From Adiantum capillus-veneris (lineage: Eukaryota; Streptophyta; Polypodiopsida; Polypodiales; Pteridaceae): a stretch of 60,000 bases of DNA. The number at the start of each line of letters is the position of its first letter. The stretch's first letter is position 1. A program made the position numbers and the translations under genes. Positions 33,915-43,420 of this stretch are shown here, in pieces. The notes below the pieces were generated by a model. It ran no database searches. It was not told the DNA's origin and saw only the letters and a program-made list of their open reading frames with translations. Location of the stretch: positions 17,982,077 through 18,042,076 of the forward strand of contig CM043946.1 in the NCBI GenBank assembly GCA_014529385.2, given 5' to 3'.

Positions 33915-34269
33915 ACGACGTCAGTTTAGCCGTAGCTAGATAGCATTAGTTTAGGGTCTCTCATAGCTTATGTATCATGAGACGGATTTTATACGTCTTT
34001 TTGAACCATGTATATTATTACATTTGTCACCGCAGTTCCTTTTGCCAATCAATTCTTTATGCCTATGATGTTGTACAATTGTCATTATTACATTTGCCAA
34101 TCAATTCATTTTGCCTATGATGTGTACAATTGTCAATTTTGCAAACAATGCGTCTTGTGGGTGACTATTTTGGGTCTATTATCTACCCTTGCACTTTTTT
34201 TAAAAAGTGAATCAAGTACAATATGGTTGATGGGTGGCAGGGCATTCAATGCCCTGCCACCAAAAAACA

Positions 34270-34480
34270 ATTCTCTCGGGCGTCGCTATAACCGTCGCTA
34301 TTTATGGCTCTGTAGCGTCGCTATGAGCATCGCTATAGTCTGCAGTGTAAACGTCGCTATAAGCGTCGCTATGAGCGTCTCTATATAGCGACGCTTATAG
34401 CGACGTATATAGCGATGCATATAGCGACGCTCTCGTAGCAACGCTCGTAGCGACGGTTTTAGCGACGTCGGGGGTTATAA
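34270..34480. repeat. CACTA 3' subterminal repeat array
   Basis: At least a dozen copies of CGTCGCTAT or its complement ATAGCGACG in both orientations within ~200 bp, with spacers such as TATAGCGACGCTTATAGCGA. It matches the 5' subterminal motifs and forms many alternative hairpins. These are probably transposase or TnpA binding sites. Confidence 0.9.
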
Positions 34481-34541
34481 AAACCCAGTGTATTTCCATC
34501 GCTAACAGCGTCACAAGAGCACACAACCTCTTGTAGTGAGA

Positions 34542-34741
34542 TTCATGATAGAGTCATAGGTTTTTGTAACCTTTGAAAATTGGTTGAGGAGAGAAACGTC
34601 CAAAGGGTCTTGGATAAGTTTAATCATCACAAGCAGGGATGCCAGGGAAAAGGGTAGGGTGGAAAGGTCAAGAGCAGCCGTGACAAGGACAATCTGAAGT
34701 CAAAATAAGAGTATAAGTAAAATCTAAAAGAGGAATTGGTA
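34542..34741 (-). pseudogene. PLE-associated frame, part right of the CACTA insertion
   Basis: On the minus strand an acceptor (TTTTGACTTCAG, ending near 34695) is followed by an open frame (IVLVTAALDLSTLPFSLASL, QDPLDVSLLNQFSKV) that runs to the CACTA border. When the transposon and one AGA copy are ignored, the phase continues without a break into the frame starting at 26383. This shows where the insertion happened. Confidence 0.6.
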
Positions 34742-36960
34742 GGTATTCCATCTTTAAAGCCAACCAAGACAAAGGTCATAGCGGTTGTGTGGGATGCCCC
34801 CTACCCTAGAAAATCCATTTGCAAGCCGTATCTCCTAAGGATAGAAATACTGCAGACTAGGTTTTGGTGCCCTAGGTCTAAGAAAACCAAGAGCATCCAT
34901 GTGCTTAAGGAGAGAGAGTTTAAAATATTATCATTATACATAACATGAGACAAACTACAAAGACCATGGCCTACAATTCATAGTACAAAATCATCTATTT
35001 CTTTAGACAACAAATCCAAACAAATACATCTCAGTATCAGGCCATAATAGAGAAAAGAAGGTCCTAATTAGTGTGACAGTATAAATATACAACATTCCAT
35101 CTTCTCAAACAGCAGCCAAGGAAAGGACACCCATACGTGCATCCACAATAAGAAAACAAACTAATCGTTAGTTTTCAAGTTGCATAACAAGTAACTGGGG
35201 TGACCTAGTTGTCATCCAGGTCACCTTGGTATTAACCAAATAAGATCATCATGTTGTTAAAATTATAGTGATGTGTAATAGCCTTCTCAAAGACCATGAA
35301 TCCTATAAACAAATCATCAACGTGTAAGATCCAATTATCTAATCTGTACAATCCGCACCCTAATGCGAAGTATTAAAGAAACATTCCTTTATTCTAATGC
35401 GAAATAAAGCCTCAAATCTTTCCTATTTGACATAAATTATCAACTGAAAAAGCTCTTAATCCCATACCCCCATCCATTATCTTAAATTTCATTTTAGAAA
35501 GGTTTTTTTAGTAAGTCAATGTGTTTTTGAAGTCGTAGTACTCCTTAAACCAACACCTGATCTGCAAATATCAACTTTTAAAGTTAATAGTTATCATTCC
35601 CATCCAGGCAATAGCCTCGGAAAGCCTACTGGGCCATATTCCAGTGAAGTTTAGGCTGAAAAGAGCCCATAAAACCCGGATATACAGAGAGAGATAAATA
35701 CACATAAGGCTAAAGAATATCATATCGACAAGTATTACAAGAGATATCGTACCGATCATTATTTCTATCCGAACACCACATGCTCTGCAAAAAAACTTGA
35801 TTAGATCCAATCACTTGGCATTCCATCCTGGCTATAACAGTGGAAGGCCCACCAACTTAATAACGTTATACTATATCTAGGTCAAAGAAGAGCCCATATA
35901 GACCATATAGAGGAGAAATGGATAAGCATAAACAGTTTACAGTAACCCAAAATGATCGGATATATGGCCAAACCAAACCATATGCAGAGCTGAATATAGT
36001 CCATTAATCTCAAATGAAGTAAAATCAAGCACCAACTAAATTCATCTATTGCTGGTATACGGAGCAACATGTATGATCAACTGCAATGCACAACTAGTTA
36101 TAAATCAAAAAGTAGTTTCCAATACCTCACGGCCCATCATCTACTCTAAAAAAACATTCATGATTAGGGTCAGCAGTTGGCATCCCCAACTGGTATACAT
36201 TATTGGGAGGCAAATCTGTGCTAAATGAATAATCCAGCTAAGTGAACCTATACCATGCCTAAAAAGACCATATATACAAATTATTCAGTACGTAGAATAC
36301 ATTCATGATTATTTATCCTGTCATTAATCCTAGTAAAAAGGGAAGATCAATAGTAAGAGATAAGCTGGAAATCACTTCTTCAAGATAAAAAAATCATGAA
36401 CTATTGTAAATGACTACCAATAACTTATTGGTTTGTAGTAAATTTCGGCCCAGCATCCAATCTAGTCACAGCCATGATACGGGTCATTAGTAGGCAACCC
36501 CAACCTAGCATAAACCATTTGAAGGCCGGCTGACGCTTTATTTCAATATACACCGAGACCAGCACAAATATACACTCTCATAAGGACGAAAACCAATCCT
36601 TTTCGCCCAGATATACTAAATTCCTGTATTCGAGTTTAGCCCCTACTCATTATGTGAGTCTTAGCAAATAAATGCAGAATCTTGCAATGCATCGAGCCCC
36701 GACACACTAGGAGGAGACAGATGGAATTTGGAGAGGCATTTATGAAGTATTGAATGATCTTGATGCCGCACAGGAGAGCTTGTAGACTGGGAGTCCTTAG
36801 AGTCTTGCTGATCGATTGAAGTGAGATGTTTGATCGAGACAAATAATATGTGTGAGTTGACTTAATTAATTAAGTATATGTGAAGTAATATCATACTAAT
36901 TTTGTGACTTGTCCCTTTTCTGTGCAGGTTGTGACGTGCGAGTCATCAGTGGATTTCTAT
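34742..36960. other. non-coding interval with an old diverged repeat
   Basis: No gene is supported. Related ~60-base stretches near 35561, 35783, 36144 and 36461 share an order of motifs (CTnTAAAAAAAnTTnATTAG ... GGCATnCCnnnCTGG ... GGnAGGC), and GAAnAGAGCCCATA recurs at about 35657 and 35885. The spacing (222-361 bp) is irregular. This looks like an ancient tandem or dispersed repeat. Confidence 0.4.
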
Positions 36961-37011
36961 ATATGTTTTGTGAGACACAGACACATCTCTGTGTTTCTTT
37001 CTTATATAGAC

Positions 37012-37175
37012 ATGGTTATGGTTATTATTTATTGTTTATGGACGTTATGGTTATGGTTATTGTTTTGTTTATGGTTATGGTTATGGTTTTAATTTGGTTA
37101 TGGTTTTGCACAAAGTTTGTTATATATGAAGTTCGTTATGGTTATGGTTTTAATTTAGTTATGGTTTTGCACAAA
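37012..37175. repeat. TTATGG-rich degenerate hexamer repeat
   Basis: GGTTATGGTTAT units in short runs, plus a duplicated ~40-bp segment (GGTTATGGTTTTAATTTnGT then TATGGTTTTGCACAAAG) near 37078 and 37137. It is not a telomere repeat. Confidence 0.8.
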
Positions 37176-37264
37176 GTTCGTTTCATTTCTTCCATCAAGT
37201 TGTGCCTTTGAGATCCTAAAAGGATATCATGTAGGAGGCATATACATATGTTTTTTTTGAAAAG

Positions 37265-37609
37265 TTTATGTTAAAAAGAAGGGAACTCTACCAAAATTTC
37301 TATGGGAGCACGGTTGATTATGGTGTTGCTCGCTTTCTTGGGCAGAGGACAGGCAGTCTGGCTGTGGTTGTGTCCATCTTTTCACTGGGCACAAGCCAAG
37401 TTGCCTGTCCTCTGTCCAAGAAATTGTTTTTTTGATATGGTCATCGAAATATGCATCGATACAGGCATCAAAATACGCGTTGAAAAAGGGTTCGTTTGAC
37501 GTGGATATCGATGCGTATTTCAATGGTTTCATAGGGACGAAGATTTTGACGCAGTTTTCGACGGCTCGAGTCGAAATCTGCGTCAAAGGCACCTATTTTT
37601 GTTGTAGTG
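37265..37609 (-). mobile_element. terminal fragment of a second CACTA-like element
   Basis: The right border reads CCTATTTTTGTTGTAGTG (ends 37609). On the minus strand this is CACTACAACAAAAATAGG, a standard CACTA terminus. Inside it are three nested inverted repeats: arms 37546-37562/37570-37586 (TTGACGCAG...TTTCGAC), 37440-37460/37506-37525 (ATCGATGCGTATTTCAA type) and 37334-37355/37402-37423 (22-bp arms, one mismatch). I could not find the opposite terminus, so the element is truncated, or its left end has diverged. Confidence 0.65.
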
Positions 37610-37880
37610 CAATTGGGTTGTCATTTATCATGCAAGACTGCAAACTAAGCTTGGTCCATTGAACGACACTCCATAATGAGCTTTGGAGAGATGTAGTATC
37701 CATTGTAGAAAAAGGGAGCATCACATCCTTAAAACATTCCTCCACTAGTATAGATACATTTCCTTGCCCTATCTTTGTACCACCACATGTGGAATCTGGA
37801 TCTGTTCTACACACACAACCAATACCAACAATTTCATTATCAAGAATCAAATGTACTTTCTCCCTAGATTCGAAGTCCAT
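37610..37880 (-). pseudogene. DUF8039-like (plant Ptta/En/Spm-associated) fragment
   Basis: An 80-residue minus-strand frame starting MDFESREKVHLILDNEIVGI, followed by CVCRTDPDSTCGGTKIG and NVSILVEECFKDVMLPF, then a WSVVQWTKLSL end. The TDP...GG..G....V.V....K...LP pattern is that of the small C-terminal domain found in plant CACTA second-gene products. The frame is cut exactly where the CACTA terminus at 37609 begins. It is either a transposon gene disrupted by another CACTA, or part of that element's neighbour. Moderate confidence; no further exon was found. Confidence 0.5.
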
Positions 37881-38029
37881 CCTGCAAGTGAAAAAAATAC
37901 GTTGTCAAGTTCATACTCATAGGTTCTTCTCTTTGAGCACAATTTTATAATTTCCATTATAAAAGACATGAGGGTTATGAATGTTAATAGTCCAACGCAA
38001 CTAGTGCATGACCTTGCTTCCTAGTGTCC
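37880..38029. other. unique spacer before the satellite
   Basis: No gene. CTAGTGCATGACCTTGCTTCCTAGTGTCCAAGTAG near 37999 recurs almost unchanged near 39053, tying this edge to the second satellite family. Confidence 0.5.
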
Positions 38030-38880
38030 AAGTAGTCATTGCCCCAAATCATCTATGGTAGTAAACATAGTAGCTACACTCCTTTCACACATTGACCTTG
38101 AAACAATAGAGATAGATTCTTTCAATAGAGCTAGCTTGGACAAGTGGTGGAACTCTGCTCCAAACCATCCATGGTAATAAACATAGTACCTCCACTCCAT
38201 TCTTTCACTGACCTTGAAATAATAGAGATAGCTTCTTTCAGTATATCTAGCTTGGACATGTGGTGGACCTTCAATAAACCACCTTGGGTAAAATACTCCA
38301 TAACACAATGGATAGTAGGTTGGAGAAGTGGTGGACCTCTGCTTGAAACCTTCCATGTTAACAGACATAGTAGCTACACTCCATTTACACATTGAACTTG
38401 AAACAATAGAGATAGCTTGTTTCAGTACAGCTAGATTGGACAGGTGGTGGACCTTCAAACCATCTTGGACTAAAGCATCCATGACACAGTGGATAGTAGG
38501 TTGGACAAGTGGTGGACCTCTACTTCAAACCATCCATGGTAGTAAACATAGTAGGTACATTCCATTCACACGTTGACCTTGAAACAATAGGGATAGCTTG
38601 TTTTAATAGAGCTAGCTTGGACGGGTGTTGGAACTTCAAAGCACCTTGTGCTAAAGACTCCATGACACAATGGATAGTAGGTTGGATAAGTGGTGGACCT
38701 CTACCCCAAACCATCCATGGTAGTAAACATAGAGCTACACTTCATTGACACATTGACCTTGAAACAATAGAGATATCTTCTTTCAATAGAGCTACTTGCA
38801 GGGGTGGTGGACCTTAAAACCATCTAGGGCTAAAGCCTCCATAAGATAAGGGGTTGTAGGTTGGACCTAGTTCTAATATA
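38030..38880. repeat. 181-bp satellite, block 1 (~4.5 copies)
   Basis: TTGGACAAGTGGTGGACCTCT-type landmarks lie at 38320, 38501 and 38682, exactly 181 bp apart. Each unit contains the 19-mer TTGGACAAGTGGTGGACCT (or a variant) twice, once before TTCAAACCACC and once before CTACCCCAAACCATCC. It also has GTAGTAAACATAGTAGCTAC, then the run CACTCCATTCACACATTGACC. Open frames in both strands are by-products. Confidence 0.96.
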
Positions 38881-38999
38881 ATCACTAAACTACTATAGAA
38901 CGTGCATCTCAATGTCCAAGTAGGCCTTAATTCTTTCAATGGAAGCAAGGTTTGAGAAGTGGTGGATAGTGGCTCAAGAACCCGTCCCTATTTTAGTGA

Positions 39000-40090
39000 C
39001 ATAGCTTGCACAAGTGGTGGACCTAGTTTTTAAGCTCATTGTCCAAGGTGAACTAGTGCAAGACCCTGCTTCCTAGTCTCCAAGTAGTCATTGCTTTTGA
39101 AAATGTAAGCAAGGTTGGAAAAGTGGTGGACCTACTTTTAATGACCAATTTCAATTTCCAATCTCCAAGTAGCCCTTGTTGAAGCTGAACTACAAATAGA
39201 ACAAAGTGGTTGGTGGTGGATAGTGGACTAGGGTTACTACTTTCAAGCATAGCTTGGACAAGTGTTGGACCTAGATTTAATGGCCAATGACTAAGGTGAA
39301 ATATTAATGCAAATGCAAAATGGTTGGCGGAAAGACCAAGTGGTGGAAAGTGGATGAGGCCTACTAAGAGTATAGCCTGGACAAGTGGTGGACTAGTTTT
39401 AATGGCCAATGCCAACGGTGAACTAAAAATGCAAGGAGTTGGTTGGTGGACCAAGTGGTGGATAGTGGACTAGTTTTACTATCTAGTTTTAATGGCCAAT
39501 TCCAAAGGTGAAATATTAATGCAAGAACAAAGTGGTTGGACAATTGGTAGGGTGGAGTTGCCCAGGATAATGCTATTTTAAAGTAGTACAACTTGGACAA
39601 GTGAAGGATCTAGTTTTAATTGCCCTTGACTAAGGTGAACTACTAATGCAAAATCAAAGTGGTTGGCGAGCAGAAGAAGTGGTGGAAGTTGATCAGGACT
39701 ACTAGAAGTATAGCTTGTACAAGTGGTGGATTGGATTTTAATGGCCAATGTCGAAGGTGAAATATTAATGCAAGAACAAAATGGTTGGACAATTAGTGCT
39801 ATGTTAGAGTAGTACAACTTGGACAAGTGATGGACCTAGTTTTAATGGTCCATGACTAAGATGAACTACTAATGCAAAAACAAAGTTTTTGGCCGGTGAA
39901 ACAAGTGGTGGCAATGGATAGGGTGTTGCCATAGTATAGCTTGGACAAGTGGTGGAATTAGTTTTAATGGCCAATGCTAAAGGTAAAATACTAATGCAAT
40001 AACAAACTGGGTGGACAATTGACGATGGGTCCTGGTGGCAGATAGTGGATTAGGCCTACTATGTTAGACTACATGTTGAACAAGTGAGTC
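39000..40090. repeat. related ~118-bp repeat family (block 2)
   Basis: About nine degenerate units share AGCTTGGACAAGTGGTGGAC, CTAGTTTTAATGGCCAATG, and either AAGGTGAACTACTAATGCAA or GTGAAATATTAATGCAAGAA. Landmarks at 39253, 39376, 39594, 39714, 39821 and 39940 are about 107-123 bp apart, with one double spacing. The family shares the TTGGACAAGTGGTGGA core with the 181-bp satellite but nothing else obvious. Confidence 0.85.
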
Positions 40091-40328
40091 GTGTAGGTTT
40101 TGGGCTAAGATCTTGCTTCCCAATGTGAAGGCCTCGGAAAGCAACAAAATCAGTCATGGAAAAGTCTAAGACCGGTTTATTAACGTGACTTGTCTCTATT
40201 TTGATTACCCTTTTGGCCAAGAAGTTATATGCTATAGGAAGGTCTAACAGCGATGCTACTTCCGCCAATTCCCTGACCATTCGTCCTTTTATCACATCGT
40301 TACTAGATTGGTTTTGAAGTGAAGCCAT
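40059..40328 (-). CDS. small open frame of unknown nature (89 aa)
   Basis: An ATG-started minus-strand frame with MASLQNQSSNDVIKGRMVRE, LAEVASLLDLPIAYNFLAKR and VLDFSMTDFVAFRGLHIG. Its composition is more protein-like than the satellite frames. The last ~15 codons run into block 2 of the satellite, and a splice site before that would be plausible. No family was recognised; it may be an exon of a broken gene or chance. Confidence 0.25.
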   Translation of the reverse strand: MASLQNQSSNDVIKGRMVRELAEVASLLDLPIAYNFLAKRVIKIETSHVNKPVLDFSMTDFVAFRGLHIGKQDLSPKPTRLTCSTCSLT

Positions 40329-40800
40329 GTAATAGATTTTGGGAATATGAACAACTTAATTGTCCCTTTTTGTGCTTTAATTCTATGTAGGTGGCCTTTG
40401 AAGCTGATATGAAACTTGTGTCTCTCTAGACTTTCTATGTTAAGGATGCTTAAGTTGGGTACCCCAAAAGTTTTTACTTGGAAAAGGTATAAAGAAACGC
40501 CTTTAAAACCAAAACATTATCTTGCAAGCTTTCATCCTATCCCTTGGTTGCTATATTGTGAGTTCCCAGTTAAAAGTTATGACAGAACAGGAAACTTGGA
40601 CTTGAAACAGGATAAGAAAACTCAAAACATGCTATATTTGAATTTTAGGTCCCATATGTGCCATGAACCACAAACCATGATTTAGGTCATTATCCTTCTA
40701 TATTAAAGACCGTGTTCACTGCATACATGGCATTCACACACAAAAAACAAAAACCGAGGGTCGCTTTCACGCACAACACAAATTAGGTATTGCTGCAGAG
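40329..40800. other. non-coding interval
   Basis: No supported gene. An 89-codon plus-strand frame (40416-40685) has no recognisable feature. Confidence 0.4.
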
Positions 40801-40802
40801 GT

Positions 40803-41090
40803 CGTCATCAGAGGAACAGGTCGTTACTGCCATCGCCGAGCATGTCTCTATCGTAGAGCAGGTCACTATTGCAAACCAGGTTTCTATTGTAGGTGGTATC
40901 GCCATCGCAGAACCGATCAACACCGCAGAACAGTTCTCCATAACCATCTGAGAAAATCAGGTCGCTATTGCCATCGTCGAGCAGTTCGCCCCATCGCAGA
41001 GCAGGTTGCACTATCACATAGCAGGTCGCTATTGCAAAGCAATTCGTTATTGCAGAGCAGGTTGCTATTGTGGAAGACATTGACATACAA
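40803..41090. repeat. degenerate 21-24-bp repeat (GAGCAGGTCGCTATTGC type)
   Basis: CAGGTCGCTATTGCCATCG-like units recur about a dozen times with substitutions and small length changes. Because units are near-multiples of three, one plus-strand frame reads a loose AEQVAIAIAEQ-like peptide repeat interrupted by one TGA. It is followed by (TC)n. Confidence 0.7.
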
Positions 41091-41116
41091 AACAGGTCAG
41101 CACAGTAGCACAGGTA

Positions 41117-41120
<4 letters not shown>

Positions 41121-41160
<40 letters not shown>

Positions 41161-41215
41161 CCTCTCTCTCTCTATCTCTCTCTCCCACCCCCCCTCTCTC
41201 TCTCTCATAAATTCT
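41121..41215. repeat. (TC)n microsatellite, interrupted
   Basis: TC run at about 41121-41158, then CCCCCTCTCTC and CCCACCCCCCCTCTC interruptions. Confidence 0.95.
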
Positions 41216-41864
41216 CTGTCTTTCTTTTTTTCAAAGAGACATAATTTACGTTTTTTGGTTTTAGGGTTTAGTATTGTTATTATGAAAATACAGATATTGT
41301 ATCACAATGCAAATACACATATTTCAAACATATAGAGATATTCAAATCTATTCTTTGTGTACTATTAAGTACAAAGTGTATTAACAGTAAACATGAATGA
41401 CAAGCCAACTTACTTGTGTCAATTGCTTAAATCTTGGTTTGGCCAAATGGTTGGTCTTTGTTGAGTTGCTAATGGTTACTTTCTTTGTCTGTTGTTTCTG
41501 AAATGGCTAAAATATGAAATATTTGAGCTAAAATTTTGGTGGATGTATAATGTTGGGGTTGTTCTTGGTGTTACCTGTTGGGCAAGTGGTAACCTTGTTT
41601 GGCTATAGATGCAAAAAATGTGATTCAAAAAGGGTGGATTTGAATTTAGGAGGGACAAAGACATCCTTTTAACTAAACTTCCTTTTAAATTTGAATCTGT
41701 ATAGGAAAATTTGAATTTAAGCAAGATGATGAAGTTGATTTAGGTGGGATTATTTAAATTTGAGCGCCTTGATTTGAATTTAGGTGGGAGCATCTAAATT
41801 TAGGCAATTTAATTCAAATTTAGATGAGATTATTTAAATTTAGATAGTTTCATTTAAAACGAGC
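41216..41864. other. non-coding interval with AAATTTAG-rich short repeats
   Basis: Nothing gene-like. From about 41695 to 41855, short units such as GATTATTTAAATTTAG and TTGAATTTAGGTGGGA recur four or five times in degenerate form. Confidence 0.5.
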
Positions 41865-43420
41865 TAGCTCGGACAAGTGGTGGATCTTAATACAAAACAC
41901 AATGGATAATAGGTTGGACAAGTGGTGGACCTCTTCCCCAAACTCTCCATGGGGGTAAATATGGTAGTTACACTCCATTCACACATTGACCTTCAAAAAA
42001 TAGAGATAACTTCTTTCAATTGAGCTAGCTTGGACAAGTGGTGGACCTTCAAGCTAAAACCTTTATAACACAAGTGATAGTAGGTTGGACAAATGGTGGA
42101 CCTCTGCTCAAAACCATCCATTCACACATTGACCTTCAAACAATAGAGATAGGAGTACTGAATAGAGCTAACTTGGACAAGTGGTGGAACTTCAAACCAC
42201 CTTGGGTTAAAAACCTCCATAACACAATGGATAGTAGGTTGGACAAGTGTTGGACCTCTACCCAAAACCATCCATTCTATCACAATAGAGATAGGACAAT
42301 TCAATAGAGCTAGCTTGGACAAGTGGTGGACCTTAAAACCAACTTGGGCTAAAACCTCCACAACACAATGGTAAGTAGGTTGGACAAGTGGTGGACCTTT
42401 ACCCATACCATCCATGGTAGTAAACATAGTAGCTACACTCCATTCACACATTGACCTTCAAACAATAGCGATAGGACTATTCAATAGAGCTAGCTTGGAC
42501 AAGTGGTGGACCCTCAAACCACCTTGGGCTAAGACCTCCAAAACACAATGGATAGTAGGTTGGACAAGTGTTGTATCTCTACCCCAAACTATCCATGCTA
42601 TCACAGTAGAGATAGGACTATTCAATAGAGCTAGGTTGGATAGGTGGTGGACCTTCAAACCACCTTGGGATCAAACCTCCATAACACAATGTTTAGTAGG
42701 TTGGACAAGTGGTGGACCTATATGCCAAACCATACATGGTAGTAAACATAGTAGCTACACTTCATTCACACATTGACCTTCAAACAATACAGATAGATTC
42801 TTTCAATGGAGCTAGCTTGGCTAGATGGTGGACCTTCAAACAAACTTGGGATCAAACCTCCATAACACAATGGTAAGTAGGTTGGACAAGTGGTGCACCT
42901 CTACCCCAAACCATCCATGGTATTAAACAAAGTAGCTAAACTCCATTCACAAATTGAACTTCAAACAATAGAGATAGATTCTTTTAGTAGATCTAGCTTT
43001 GAGAGGTGGTGGACGTCAAACCACTTTGTTCTAAACCCTCAATAACACAATGGATAGTGGAATGGACCAGTGTTGGACCTCTACCCGAAACCATCCACTC
43101 TATTAGAGTATGGATAGGACTATTCAATAGAGATAGCTTGGATAGGTGGTAAACCTTCAAACCATCTTGGGCTAAAACCTCCATAACACAATGGTTAGTA
43201 GGTTGAACAAGTGATGCACCTATGTCCCAAACCATCCATGGTAGTAAATATAGTAGCTACACTCCATGCTTGATCTTCAAAAAATAGAGATAGCTTCTTT
43301 AAAAAGAGCTAGCTTGTATAGGTGGCCGACCTTCAAACAACCTTGGGCTAAAACCTACACAACACAATGGTTAGTAGGTTGGACAAGTGGTGGACCTCTA
43401 CACCAAACCATCCTTGGTAG
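41865..43420. repeat. 181-bp satellite, block 3, with long and short monomers
   Basis: AGGTTGGACAAGTGG-type landmarks at 42381, 42560, 42699, 42881, 43057, 43200 and 43378 give spacings of 179, 139, 182, 176, 143 and 178 bp. The ~140-bp monomers read CCATGCTATCAnAGTAGAGATAGGACTATTC instead of the GTAGTAAACATAGTAGCTAC segment, so two monomer types are arranged in a higher-order pattern. Confidence 0.95.

Noticed and set aside
34008-34388. 126-codon plus-strand frame at the CACTA 3' end
   Set aside because: It lies after the TnpA-like stop and runs into the subterminal repeat array; the sequence is repeat-derived.
37012-37175. Interstitial telomere-like repeat
   Set aside because: The hexamer is TTATGG, not TTTAGGG or TTAGGG, and it is degenerate and short.
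38030-38880. CRISPR-like direct repeats
   Set aside because: The spacers between the 19-mers are themselves repeated, unit length is 181 bp, and the context is eukaryotic; this is a satellite.
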